From: Paracholeplasma brassicae
GTDB lineage: Bacteria; Bacillota_I; Bacilli_A; Acholeplasmatales; UBA5453
Length of the DNA stretch: 64,000 bases
Assembly (NCBI RefSeq): GCF_000967915.1
Contig: NC_022549.1
Coordinates: 856,366-920,365, forward strand
Direction of reading: 5' to 3'
The position numbers and the translations under genes were made by a program. Below are positions 35,878 to 44,053 of this stretch, piece by piece. Under the pieces are notes generated by a model. That model was not told the origin of the DNA. It searched no databases and saw only the letters and a program-made list of their open reading frames with translations. Each line of letters starts with the position of its first letter. Within the stretch, counting starts at the first letter, position 1.

Positions 35878-35909
35878 AATAGGATAGTTTTTTGCCTCAT
35901 GAAGCCCTT

Positions 35910-36653
35910 TTATCGTTTTGTATTTGGCTTCTTGGCGGATCTTGCTAAAATATCCCTCCTTTCGATCTCCTGGAATTTTTTTATGACTTCAGCCTCCATC
36001 TCCAGACGTTCATTCTTCCGTCTTAGAAGCTCAACTTCACGTTTTAGTTTCTCAATTTCACTTAGATTCTCTACAGGCTTTCTCTTGCCTCGTTCGTCCT
36101 TTAAACCAGCTTCACCTTCTACGTTGTATTTTCTGACCCAGTTATACACTTGTGAGTAGGCTGTCTCAAACTTCTCCGCTGCGAGTTTATATTCAAAGTT
36201 ATGTTCAATCGTCCATTTCACTATATCTAACTTTTCTTCATAACTCACTTTTCTTGATTTCGCCATATAAACATACCCCTTTGGATCATACGCTTTGATC
36301 TCGTTATGTCTATTATACTTGGAAACCCAACTCTTAATCATTGAGTCTGATGTTATTTGATATTGTTTGGCCAGTTCTGCGTATGATCCTTTGCCATCGT
36401 GGTAAGCTTTAATCACCTTTAATTTGAATGATTTCATATAACTTTGGTTTCTTGGTTTATCCTCAAATGCCATACTTCCCATCGATTCATAGTTCCTGAC
36501 CCATTGTTTAACACTGGATACGTCACATCCTAATTCACATGCGATTTCTAACATTGACTTGATTCCTGTTTGATATGCTTTGATTGCTTTGATTTTTGTT
36601 TCTTTACTGAATCTTGGTGTTCTTGACATAAGAAAAATCCCCTCTCTGTACAC
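35910..36653 (-). CDS. IS3-family transposase OrfA with three helix-turn-helix units and a leucine zipper
   Basis: 247 residues, longer than the roughly 170-residue OrfA of IS150. Three similar helix-turn-helix units are visible (around KETKIKAIKAYQTG, SFKLKVIKAYHDG and EKLDIVKWTIEHN, each ending in a VKxWVxxY / VYNWVRKY recognition helix). A leucine-zipper coiled coil (EIEKLKREVELLRRKNERLE) follows for OrfA/OrfAB dimerisation. It binds the element's ends and partners OrfB. Confidence 0.9.
   Translation of the reverse strand: MYREGIFLMSRTPRFSKETKIKAIKAYQTGIKSMLEIACELGCDVSSVKQWVRNYESMGSMAFEDKPRNQSYMKSFKLKVIKAYHDGKGSYAELAKQYQITSDSMIKSWVSKYNRHNEIKAYDPKGYVYMAKSRKVSYEEKLDIVKWTIEHNFEYKLAAEKFETAYSQVYNWVRKYNVEGEAGLKDERGKRKPVENLSEIEKLKREVELLRRKNERLEMEAEVIKKFQEIERRDILARSAKKPNTKR
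35976..35982 (-). other. Programmed -1 frameshift site (A7) joining OrfA to OrfB
   Basis: On the minus strand the codons ATA-AAA-AAA of orfA contain seven consecutive A in the A-AAA-AAA phase. A -1 slip there enters a frame that stays open to orfB. This is the usual way IS3-family elements make the OrfAB transposase. Confidence 0.8.
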
Positions 36654-36664
36654 TTCTACAAACT

Positions 36665-36703
36665 TTAATTATTTGTAGTGTCTACTTTAAGGGGATCATA
36701 TCA
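36665..36703 (+). repeat. Right terminal inverted repeat of the IS element
   Basis: Read on the minus strand it begins TGATATGATCCCC and has AAGTAGACA at the same offset as the left end. The following CAA (36704-36706) is the right copy of the target duplication. Confidence 0.78.
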
Positions 36704-36709
36704 CAATTC

Positions 36710-36723
36710 GAGTGGTTTTTATT
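36710..36723 (+). terminator. Right arm of the IS-split glucan operon terminator
   Basis: AGTGGTTTTT at 36711-36720 complements the left arm at 34995-35004. The T run is on this side, so without the left arm nearby it can no longer work as a terminator. From 36724 to 36779 I see only AT-rich sequence. Confidence 0.8.
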
Positions 36724-36779
36724 CGTTTAAATCACAAAATATACTATATATAAATTAATTAAAAACAATTTATTAAAAT

Positions 36780-36829
36780 AAAAGACTAAGAATTAGAGAA
36801 CGCGTGTGGTTCTGTATTCTTAGTCTTTT
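36780..36829 (-). terminator. Terminator of rarA
   Basis: A perfect 14-bp inverted repeat (36780-36793 with 36816-36829) encloses a 22-base loop that itself has a 5-bp AGAAC/GTTCT stem. Read on the minus strand it ends in a T-rich run. It may also stop plus-strand read-through. Confidence 0.82.
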
Positions 36830-36832
36830 GAT

Positions 36833-38056
36833 TTATAGTTTTTTAAGTAATTCTAATCGATCTTTTAGGGCTTTTTCATAAACCGAATCTTCTTTGGGGT
36901 TAAAATAAGTTCTATCTTTGATTTTATCTGGTAAATATTGTTGTTTCACAACGGCGTTTGGATAGTCATGGGGGTATTTATAAAGACTCGGATTCTTAGC
37001 TATTTCACGATTGATAATGTGTTTGGGTATGTCACCTGTTTTGCCTGATTGATACTCAGCAATCGCCTCGTCTAGTGCGACATGAGCGGTATTCGATTTC
37101 GGTGATAACGCGGTTTCAATTACAGCCACAGAAAGCGGGATTCTTGCCTCAGGTAAGCCAACCTTAAGCGCCGTCTCACAAGCAGCTAAGACTTTAGGGC
37201 CAAGATTTGGATTTGCTAGACCAACGTCTTCATAGACAATCACTAAGAGGCGGCGAATAATGCTAGAAAGATCTTCTAAAACGATGAGTCTTGCTAGATA
37301 ATGCAAAGAAGCATCAACGTCAGATCCTCTAATTGATTTTTGAAATGCAGAAAGTATCTCGTAATAGTTATCACTATCAGCGTCTAGTTTCAGTTGAGGC
37401 TTTCCTAGTGCTAAACGAGCAATCGCAGGTGTGATTACTTTTTGGTCCTCACCAAGAATTAAAACAGCCTCTAACATGTTAAGCGCAGAGCGAATTTCAT
37501 GATTTGAGGTTTGTGCAATTAGTTTTAATGTGTCTTCTTTAACGATACTATCTGTTTCAACTTCATTAGAGCTTAATGCACGTTTTAATACAATCATGAT
37601 ATCCTCTTCGGTAATGTCATTGACACGGTAAACATGACATCTTGATCGAATGGCAGGATTGACACTCATGTAGGGATTGAGCGTCGTAAGTCCAATAATG
37701 GTGACTTTGCCTTCTTCAACAAAGGGCAGAAGATAATCCTGAATATCTGTTTTCATTCGGTGTATCTCATCGATGATTAATAATATGTCGTGGTATAGTG
37801 TCGTATCAACGATATCTTTTAAGCGATTTTTATTGTCAGTAGACGCATTGAACGTGTAGGTGTCAAGTTCACTTTGAATGGATACAAGATTTGCTATGGT
37901 GGTTTTTCCGGTGCCTGGGTTCCCATGTAGAATAAACGAAATCAGTCGTTTTTTCTTAATCATGTTTGTGATAATGCCACTTGGACCAACCAAATGGTCT
38001 TGCCCAACAATGTCTAAAAAAGTGGTTGGACGTAAGCGATGGGCTAATGGTTTCAT
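36833..38056 (-). CDS. rarA: Replication-associated recombination protein RarA (MgsA family AAA+ ATPase)
   Basis: 407 residues from ATG 38054-38056, chosen because GAGGAGGCG lies just upstream on the minus strand; the longer frame has no such site. RarA acts at stalled forks. It has the typical start MKPLAHRLRPTTFLDIVGQDHL, Walker A GNPGTGKTTIA, Walker B LLIIDEIHR and sensor region IGLTTLNPYMSVNPAIRSRC. The C-terminal tetramerisation domain follows (RGSDVDASLHYLARL, EDVGLANP). Single gene, divergent from the NadC-like gene. Confidence 0.93.
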   Translation of the reverse strand: MKPLAHRLRPTTFLDIVGQDHLVGPSGIITNMIKKKRLISFILHGNPGTGKTTIANLVSIQSELDTYTFNASTDNKNRLKDIVDTTLYHDILLIIDEIHRMKTDIQDYLLPFVEEGKVTIIGLTTLNPYMSVNPAIRSRCHVYRVNDITEEDIMIVLKRALSSNEVETDSIVKEDTLKLIAQTSNHEIRSALNMLEAVLILGEDQKVITPAIARLALGKPQLKLDADSDNYYEILSAFQKSIRGSDVDASLHYLARLIVLEDLSSIIRRLLVIVYEDVGLANPNLGPKVLAACETALKVGLPEARIPLSVAVIETALSPKSNTAHVALDEAIAEYQSGKTGDIPKHIINREIAKNPSLYKYPHDYPNAVVKQQYLPDKIKDRTYFNPKEDSVYEKALKDRLELLKKL

Positions 38057-38081
38057 AAATTTCGCCTCCTCATTTGTTACG

Positions 38082-38137
38082 ATTATACCATAAAATGGGT
38101 CAATGACTTGCAAAAGTATGTCTAGTTTAGTTAAAAT
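38082..38137. promoter_or_regulatory. Divergent promoters of rarA and the NadC-like gene
   Basis: Minus strand: TATAAT at 38082-38087 preceded by TGG (extended -10), without a clear -35. Plus strand: TTGCAA at 38108-38113 with TAAAAT at 38132-38137 (18-base spacer). Confidence 0.5.
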
Positions 38138-38157
38138 AAAGAACAAGGAGGGGTAGT

Positions 38158-38946
38158 ATGTTTGATTATCGCTTATTTGAATTGATGGTAGATCCTTCAA
38201 GAAAGAAGAGACAAACCATTTTATCAACTGATGTCACCACGTTTTACATTTATTCTAAAGAAGAAGGGATTCTTTCAGGCAATCATGTCCTAAAGGCTTT
38301 TTTTGATTTTTACGACTTAGACATTGAATTTCGATTTCACAAAGAAGATGGAACCTCGTTTCGACGAGGTGATATCCTATGCTCAATCATAGGTAGAGCA
38401 AACGATGTGTATTATGTTTTAAATGATGTGGTATTGTTACTGGCTAGACTTTCGGGAATCTCAACGATTACTAATTATTACAAGTCAAAGCTGGGTCAGA
38501 CAACGTTGTTAGATTTAAAGCAATACAGTCCTTTATATGAAGCGTTTGAAGCAAATGCCTTAGCTTACGGGGGGGCAAGAGAACTCGAAAACCTTCACTT
38601 AATTGATGAGCTTGAAATCGAAGCGTATGGTAACATCGAAGAGGCAATTGCTAAGGCTATTTATCTTTACAAAGACAAAAGAATTGGCATTGAAGTGACT
38701 GACATCAAACTATTTTATGATGTGATCAAAACGGATGTTGAGGTCATTGTACTAAAATATTTTAATGATGAAGCACTTAGAAGAGCAAGATTAGATGCCC
38801 CAGAGGATAAGATTTTGATCATCGGTGGAACTATTACACCTAATCGTTTAGAAATGATTTCAAAGATGGGTTATCCTTATTTAGCAACGCCATTTGTCCT
38901 AAACGCATCAAGAGTACTCGAGTTTGGTGTGAAACTCGGTAAATAG
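38158..38946 (+). CDS. NadC-like phosphoribosyltransferase with degenerate active site
   Basis: 262 residues. The overall order follows quinolinate phosphoribosyltransferase (NadC): EEGILSGNHVLKAFFDFYDL, then GDILCSIIGRA, then LNDVVLLLARLSGISTIT. But the DTRKT-type motif that binds PRPP is LDLKQYSP here, and the GGGxxHR...LIKxNH stretch is GGARELENLHLIDELEIEAYG, so several Arg/Lys/His residues of the active site are missing. No nadA or nadB is nearby. It may be a related phosphoribosyltransferase with another substrate or a non-catalytic relative. AAGGAGGGG precedes the ATG. It lies upstream of apt, another PRPP enzyme. Confidence 0.65.
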   Translation: MFDYRLFELMVDPSRKKRQTILSTDVTTFYIYSKEEGILSGNHVLKAFFDFYDLDIEFRFHKEDGTSFRRGDILCSIIGRANDVYYVLNDVVLLLARLSGISTITNYYKSKLGQTTLLDLKQYSPLYEAFEANALAYGGARELENLHLIDELEIEAYGNIEEAIAKAIYLYKDKRIGIEVTDIKLFYDVIKTDVEVIVLKYFNDEALRRARLDAPEDKILIIGGTITPNRLEMISKMGYPYLATPFVLNASRVLEFGVKLGK

Positions 38947-39005
38947 ACTAGTAAAAAAAGACGTTTTATAGTAAAATAGTTTTGTTATACGGAGGAATGT
39001 AAACC

Positions 39006-39518
39006 ATGGATTTGAAAGAATATATTGCATCAATTAAAGATTTTCCCAAAGAAGGCATTTTATTTAGAGATATTACCCCATTGATGTTAGATGGTAAAGC
39101 TTATAAGTTTGCTTGTGATCAAATGATTGAATACGCTAAAGAAGTAAAGGCTACGGTCATCGTTGGTCCAGAAGCTAGAGGTTTTATTTTCGGATGTCCT
39201 GTGGCATACGCTTTAGAACTTGGATTTGCACCGGTTAGAAAACCAGGCAAACTGCCAAGGGAAACGGTAACGGTGAAATACGATTTAGAATACGGTTCGA
39301 ATGAATTATCGATGCACAAGGACGCCATTAAAAAAGGCGATCGTGTCTTAATTGTCGATGATTTACTTGCGACAGGTGGTACAGTCGACGCAACCATAAA
39401 ATTAATTGAAAAATTAGGTGGTACGGTAGTAGGTGCCGCATTCTTTATTGAACTTGAAGCACTAGAAGGCAGAAAACTACTTGAAGGATACGACGTATTT
39501 GCATCCTTAAAGTACTAA
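39006..39518 (+). CDS. apt: Adenine phosphoribosyltransferase
   Basis: 170 residues. It salvages adenine with PRPP to AMP. Family marks are the N-terminal [26 protein letters not shown], the flexible-loop segment [20 protein letters not shown] and the PRPP-binding [23 protein letters not shown] precedes the start. It lies 13 bases upstream of the rel gene, a common apt-rel arrangement in Firmicutes that links purine salvage with the stringent response. Confidence 0.96.
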   Translation: MDLKEYIASIKDFPKEGILFRDITPLMLDGKAYKFACDQMIEYAKEVKATVIVGPEARGFIFGCPVAYALELGFAPVRKPGKLPRETVTVKYDLEYGSNELSMHKDAIKKGDRVLIVDDLLATGGTVDATIKLIEKLGGTVVGAAFFIELEALEGRKLLEGYDVFASLKY

Positions 39519-39531
39519 AGGTTGTGTTATT

Positions 39532-41715
39532 TTGACAGAAATTATCACATTTGACCGGCTAATCGATCAAATCAAAAATTACATCCATAAAGAAGAGGAT
39601 TTAAAACGAATTGAAGCGGCATATAAATTGTCGTTTTTTCAGCATGAAGGGCAGTTTAGAAAAAGTGGCGAACCCTACATCACGCATCCATTAGCCGTAG
39701 CACACATTTTAGCTATGTTAAATGCTGGTCCAAACACCTTGGTTGCGGCACTTTTACATGACTTAGTGGAAGACACATCAACGACACTAGATGACTTAAA
39801 AAATCAATTTGGCGATGACGTGAAAGAACTGGTTGATGGAGTCACAAAAATATCAAAAATTTCATTTAATGTGGAAGTTTCACAAGCAGATAATCATCAA
39901 AAAATGTTATTAGCTATGTCAAAAGACATTCGTGTGATTTTGATTAAGATTGCAGACCGTCTACACAACATGCGTACAATTGAGGCACAATCAATTGAAA
40001 AACAAGTGAAAATTGCGACTGAAACGCTTGATATTTATGCACCTTTAGCTCATAGACTCGGTCTATTCATTATTAAAGCAGAACTTGAAGACAGATGTTT
40101 GAAGATATTGAATGCACCTTATTATCATCGTATTTCAAATATGATTGAAAATCAAAAAAACATAAGGTCAAAATCAATCGAAGACATGATTACGGTCATC
40201 AATGAAGAGCTACACGCAAATCTAAAAAACACGTATAAGATTTTTGGACGAACCAAAAATATTTTTTCAATTTACAAAAAAATGGTCAATCAACAAAAAG
40301 CATTTGAAGACATCTATGACATTCTAGCCATTCGAATTATCGTTGATAAAATTGAAACATGTTATCAAGTCTTAGGTATCATTCATGCAAACTTTATCCC
40401 AATTCCAAAACGCTTTAAGGATTATATTGCAGTACCTAAACCAAACATGTATCAATCACTTCATACAACGATTTTATCGGACGATGGCGCCATTTATGAG
40501 ATCCAAATTAGAACTGAAGAAATGGATCGTATTGCCGAATACGGGGTTGCTGCCCACTGGGCGTATAAAGAAAATAAAGAATATTCTAAGGAAAAAGAAC
40601 AATTTGAAATTGCTCAAAAATTAAAGTGGTACGGTGAACTACTAAAAATGACCGAAGACGTTGATGATAATTCCAGTGGTGCCAATGAGTTTGTTGAGAC
40701 CATAAAAACGGATATCTTAGAAGCAAATGTGTATGTATTTACGCCCAAAGGTCAAGTCATAGAGCTAAATAAAGGCTGTACCCCAATTGATTTTGCGTAT
40801 CGTATTCACTCTGATATTGGTAATAAAGCCGTTGGTGCGATGGTCAATAACAAGATTGTCCCACTGGATTATGAGCTAGAAACAGGCGATATCGTCTCAA
40901 TTCGTACGGCCAAAAATTCACCAGGACCATCAGAAGATTGGATTAAAATTGCAAAATCAGCGCATGCAAGGCATAAAATCAAAGGTTTTTTAAACAAACA
41001 AAATCGTGATCAATTATTTGAAAGTGGTAAGAATTCAGTTGATCGTGAAGCAGCGGCAAATAAAGCAGACCTGTCTAAATTAGACGATGAATTTGTCAAA
41101 AAGCACTTTTCGAAAAATATGGTTCTTGATTTAGAATCACTTTACATCGAAGTAGGTAAAGGAATCTTAAGTCCAAAAACGGTCATTGCCAAGCTCATTG
41201 GTAAAGAAATCGATAAAGAAAGCATTTTACAACGACAGTTAGAAAAAGCACAAAGAATTCTAACAACTAATCACTCCACTGGTGTGATTGTTGAGGGACT
41301 AAATACGCCACAAATTAAAATTGCGAATTGTTGCTTACCAGTACCTGGCGATCATATTGTTGGCTATGTGACAAAGGGCAGTGGTATCGCTGTGCACCAC
41401 GAAGATTGTCCAAACATCAAATCACTCACAGAAAATCGATTGGTCGATGTCTATTGGGCAAGCAATATCACAAGAAAATACCCGACTCGAATTAAAATTA
41501 TGGGTATTAACCGAGAAAATATATTAAGCGAAATCATTTCAACCATCAATTCAACCAATCTTACGATTGCCGAAATCAATGCGATTTCGAATCAAAACTT
41601 AGAGAACATAACAACGTTAAAATTATTGACATCGACACGTCAAGATTTAGAAACAGCGATGGTTAACCTACTAAAGATCAGTGATATTTATCACATTGAA
41701 AGGAAGTTTACGTAA
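39532..41715 (+). CDS. rel: Bifunctional (p)ppGpp synthetase/hydrolase (Rel/SpoT family)
   Basis: 727 residues, TTG start at 39532 with AAAGG at 39517-39521. The HD hydrolase domain is near the N-terminus (TLVAALLHDLVEDT; IKIADRLHNMRT), the synthetase domain follows (YDILAIRIIVD; YQSLHTTI; EIQIRTEEMDRIAEYGVAAHWAYK), then TGS (VYVFTPKGQVIELNKGCTPIDFAY), a zinc-finger-like CCLPVPGD segment and a C-terminal ACT domain. Both catalytic domains look intact, so it should make and degrade the alarmone. It is co-transcribed with apt and, via a one-base overlap, dtd. Confidence 0.95.
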   Translation: MTEIITFDRLIDQIKNYIHKEEDLKRIEAAYKLSFFQHEGQFRKSGEPYITHPLAVAHILAMLNAGPNTLVAALLHDLVEDTSTTLDDLKNQFGDDVKELVDGVTKISKISFNVEVSQADNHQKMLLAMSKDIRVILIKIADRLHNMRTIEAQSIEKQVKIATETLDIYAPLAHRLGLFIIKAELEDRCLKILNAPYYHRISNMIENQKNIRSKSIEDMITVINEELHANLKNTYKIFGRTKNIFSIYKKMVNQQKAFEDIYDILAIRIIVDKIETCYQVLGIIHANFIPIPKRFKDYIAVPKPNMYQSLHTTILSDDGAIYEIQIRTEEMDRIAEYGVAAHWAYKENKEYSKEKEQFEIAQKLKWYGELLKMTEDVDDNSSGANEFVETIKTDILEANVYVFTPKGQVIELNKGCTPIDFAYRIHSDIGNKAVGAMVNNKIVPLDYELETGDIVSIRTAKNSPGPSEDWIKIAKSAHARHKIKGFLNKQNRDQLFESGKNSVDREAAANKADLSKLDDEFVKKHFSKNMVLDLESLYIEVGKGILSPKTVIAKLIGKEIDKESILQRQLEKAQRILTTNHSTGVIVEGLNTPQIKIANCCLPVPGDHIVGYVTKGSGIAVHHEDCPNIKSLTENRLVDVYWASNITRKYPTRIKIMGINRENILSEIISTINSTNLTIAEINAISNQNLENITTLKLLTSTRQDLETAMVNLLKISDIYHIERKFT

Positions 41716-42161
41716 TGAGGGCGTTTGTTCAACGAGTCACACAAGCCAGTGTGGCTGTCGCTAAAGAAGATTACGAACGTTCAATTGAACAAGGGTTTTT
41801 GATCTTTTTTGGTGTTTCGGCATTTGATACAGAAGAAGACTATCAATTTATTTTAAGGAAAATTAAATCGTTGCGCATCTTTTCTGATGAGGATGGGAAA
41901 ATGAATTTAAGTCTAAAACAAGTCAATGGCGAGATTTTACTTGTGTCACAGTTTACACTATATGGATCTGTGAAAAACAATAATCGACCGTCGTTTACAA
42001 ATAGTGCGAACCCAACCATGGCAACAATGTATTATGAACGGTTGATTTCAGATTTATCATTGGATTACACAGTTAAGACAGGTATTTTTGGTGCTGACAT
42101 GAAAGTGAGTTTACTCAACGACGGACCGGTTAGCATTTTAATCGACTCCAAGGAGGCATAA
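41715..42161 (+). CDS. dtd: D-aminoacyl-tRNA deacylase
   Basis: 148 residues, the usual Dtd length. It removes D-amino acids from mischarged tRNA. The two signature motifs are SQFTLYG and NDGPVSILID, the latter matching the Gly-cisPro loop (NxGPVT/S). ATG overlaps the stop codon of rel by one base, the standard rel-dtd pairing of Firmicutes. Confidence 0.95.
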   Translation: MRAFVQRVTQASVAVAKEDYERSIEQGFLIFFGVSAFDTEEDYQFILRKIKSLRIFSDEDGKMNLSLKQVNGEILLVSQFTLYGSVKNNNRPSFTNSANPTMATMYYERLISDLSLDYTVKTGIFGADMKVSLLNDGPVSILIDSKEA

Positions 42162-42162
42162 G

Positions 42163-43245
42163 ATGAAAAATAAGGTAAATGGGCGTTACATAAACATCCT
42201 ATTAGTGATGTTAATTATATTGGTTACCTACGTATTAAGCCCACTGTGGAGTACGATACTTCGCAAGGTTTTTCTAACGTTTTTACCAATATTAATCGCA
42301 TTTTCATTGGCTTTCATTTTAAATCCGATTGTTAGCTTTTTAGAAAAGAAAGCGAAACTTCCACGAATTGTTAGCATTCTTGGTCTTTATGTATCGATCA
42401 TTAGTTTGGTTTTATTCATTATTTTTGGATTGGTTAAGCCTGCCGTCGGCAGTTTGGCAAATTTATCGATTGGTTTAGAGAACTTATTAGACCAAGTTGG
42501 AAAAATCCTAAATATTGATACAAGTGGCATTGCAGTTCAATTAGGTGATGTTCTTGAGAAGGTTTATGTGTCGATATTTAACTTTTTCACAGCCACCGGT
42601 GAGTCTGCTGAAGACGTCATTGGTGTGGTGATAAGTGGTGCGGTTGTTGTCATTGTTGGGATCATTTTCTTAATGAATTTTAATCAAATTATTTCAAAAA
42701 CAGCGGATTTCTTAAAAACTAAGGAAGATCCGACCATTTATTTATATGTAAGAAATTTGTATCGTGAACTGACTAATTACCTATCAGCAGAAATAATTAT
42801 TGCTGGCATTCAGTTTGTTGAATACACGACCTTATTCTTATTAATTGGAATTTTCAATCCGGCATACTTAGAAGTAGCCTTTGTATTGGGGTTTACAGCA
42901 GCGATTTTTTCATTAGTCCCTTATTTTGGCGGTTATTTATCGTCTGCTTTTATGATTTTACTCGGTTTAAGTTTACCATACGCATTTTACTCATTTATTC
43001 CAATTGGCGTTTTCATGCTAATTTTCCCGAATTTAGATGCGTATGTCATCAATCCTATGATCTATAAGAAACAGATGAAGTTAAATCCGATTTTATCGAT
43101 TTCTGCAATTTTATTAGGTCAAACGATGTTCGGAATAATTGGTGTCATTATCTCAATCCCACTTGTATTGGTTTTAAACGTAACCTTTGATTTTTATAAG
43201 ATGCCGATTAAGGCAAAACTAAAACAGTTCAAAGACTCGTTATAG
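42163..43245 (+). CDS. AI-2E family transporter (TqsA/PerM-like membrane protein)
   Basis: 360 residues with about eight hydrophobic segments and a central soluble portion. The family covers AI-2 exporters and Na+/H+ antiporter-type proteins, but most members are uncharacterised, so no substrate is claimed. The conserved membrane motifs are PYFGGYLSSAFMILLGL in the middle and a C-terminal PMIYKKQMKLNPILSI with IGVIISIPLV. AAGGAGGC is upstream. It starts 2 bases after dtd and is followed by a T-box leader. Confidence 0.85.
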   Translation: MKNKVNGRYINILLVMLIILVTYVLSPLWSTILRKVFLTFLPILIAFSLAFILNPIVSFLEKKAKLPRIVSILGLYVSIISLVLFIIFGLVKPAVGSLANLSIGLENLLDQVGKILNIDTSGIAVQLGDVLEKVYVSIFNFFTATGESAEDVIGVVISGAVVVIVGIIFLMNFNQIISKTADFLKTKEDPTIYLYVRNLYRELTNYLSAEIIIAGIQFVEYTTLFLLIGIFNPAYLEVAFVLGFTAAIFSLVPYFGGYLSSAFMILLGLSLPYAFYSFIPIGVFMLIFPNLDAYVINPMIYKKQMKLNPILSISAILLGQTMFGIIGVIISIPLVLVLNVTFDFYKMPIKAKLKQFKDSL

Positions 43246-43248
43246 TGA

Positions 43249-43277
43249 TTGACAAAAAGAGTCCATTAAGGTAATAT
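43249..43277 (+). promoter_or_regulatory. Promoter of the T-box leader
   Basis: TTGACA at 43249-43254, 17-base spacer, TAATAT at 43272-43277. Confidence 0.75.
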
Positions 43278-43284
43278 GTAACTA

Positions 43285-43480
43285 TAAATTAATCGTCTGA
43301 TGAGGAAAAAGAATCATAACTCCATTATTTAAAGAGAGGATCGCTTGGTGAAAGATCTAATAATGACTTATGAGGGACACTTTTGGAGGACATTCTACGA
43401 GAGGGCTAGCGTTGCTAGAACTAAGGTGGTACCGCGTTGATATTTTAACGTCCTTAGACAATTAAGGGCGTTTTTTTTTA
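43285..43480 (+). promoter_or_regulatory. T-box riboswitch controlling GNAT-hisS-aspS, specifier probably GAC (Asp)
   Basis: The T-box sequence AAGGTGGTACCGCG lies at 43423-43436, followed by an intrinsic terminator at 43447-43479. Stem I begins around GATGAGGAAAAAGAA, and its distal-loop GGTGAAAG is at about 43347. In the 3' arm the triplet GAC at 43365-43367 occupies the position expected for the specifier; no His codon (CAC/CAT) fits there. Uncharged tRNA-Asp would then stabilise antitermination. The specifier call is by eye, without folding. Confidence 0.88.
43447..43479 (+). terminator. T-box terminator
   Basis: AACGTCCTTA (43447-43456) pairs with TAAGGGCGTT (43463-43472) around a 6-base loop, followed by a T run. 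Confidence 0.88.
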
Positions 43481-43490
43481 GGTGAAACCA

Positions 43491-44039
43491 ATGAGAACAA
43501 CAAAATTGCCGACAATTGAACTAAGTCTTGTGACTTTAAGAAGCATTCAAAAAAAAGACTTTAAAGACTTTTTTGAGTTTGGAAAAGACAAAGAAACAAC
43601 TGAATTCTTAACTTGGGGGCCGTTTAAAACCTTAAAAGACGCAAAAACGATGTTAAAATACATTTATTTTAAACGTCAACAACGAAATGAGCCCATCGGC
43701 TATGCAATTGTTTCAAAAGAAACTAGCAAAATGATTGGAACGATTGAATATCATACGTTTAATCACAAAGGCAATTCATGTGAAATCGGTTATGTACTTC
43801 ATAAAGACTACTGGAAAAAAGGAATTATGACAGAAGCATTACAAAAAGTCACTCAAATCGGCTTTGAGGTGCTTGACTTAGACAAGTTGGTTATCAAGCA
43901 CCTAAGAGAAAACATTGGATCAAAAAAAGTCATCTTGAAAAATGGTTATAAGTTAGTTGCCATTTATGAGAAACAGCATTTTCACACAAAAACAGGCCAA
44001 TACCATGACGTTTTCGTTTATGAACATTGGAAGAAATAG
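43491..44039 (+). CDS. GNAT-family N-acetyltransferase (RimJ/RimL type)
   Basis: 182 residues from ATG 43491, with AGGTGA 5 bases upstream; the GTG at 43482 would lie inside that site. The RimL-type acetyltransferase pattern is clear: LRSIQKKDFKDFFEF, MIGTIEYHTFN, the acetyl-CoA loop region IGYVLHKDYWKKGIMTEAL and the late GYKLVAIYEKQHFH. Such enzymes acetylate ribosomal-protein N-termini, antibiotics or small amines; the target is unknown. It lies directly under the T-box, ahead of hisS and overlapping its leader, so it should respond to aminoacyl-tRNA shortage. Confidence 0.85.
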   Translation: MRTTKLPTIELSLVTLRSIQKKDFKDFFEFGKDKETTEFLTWGPFKTLKDAKTMLKYIYFKRQQRNEPIGYAIVSKETSKMIGTIEYHTFNHKGNSCEIGYVLHKDYWKKGIMTEALQKVTQIGFEVLDLDKLVIKHLRENIGSKKVILKNGYKLVAIYEKQHFHTKTGQYHDVFVYEHWKK

Positions 44040-44053
44040 TAGGAGGTAGAAGT

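Larger units (their letters stand above)
35012..36703 (-). mobile_element. IS3-family (IS150-type) insertion sequence, intact, 1692 bp
   Basis: Transposase genes orfA and orfB run on the minus strand. The termini are imperfect inverted repeats that both begin TGA and share AAGTAGACA at the same offset (after 16 bases) and then AAATAATTAAA. The 3-base sequence CAA flanks the element on both sides (35009-35011 and 36704-36706), a target duplication of the length known for this group. Both reading frames and the frameshift signal are intact, so the element looks active or recently active. Confidence 0.88.

Noticed and set aside
36704-36706. Four-base target duplication ACAA for the IS
   Set aside because: A 4-base duplication would trim the right end to GATATG and break the symmetric TGA termini and equal offset of AAGTAGACA; the 3-base CAA fits better.
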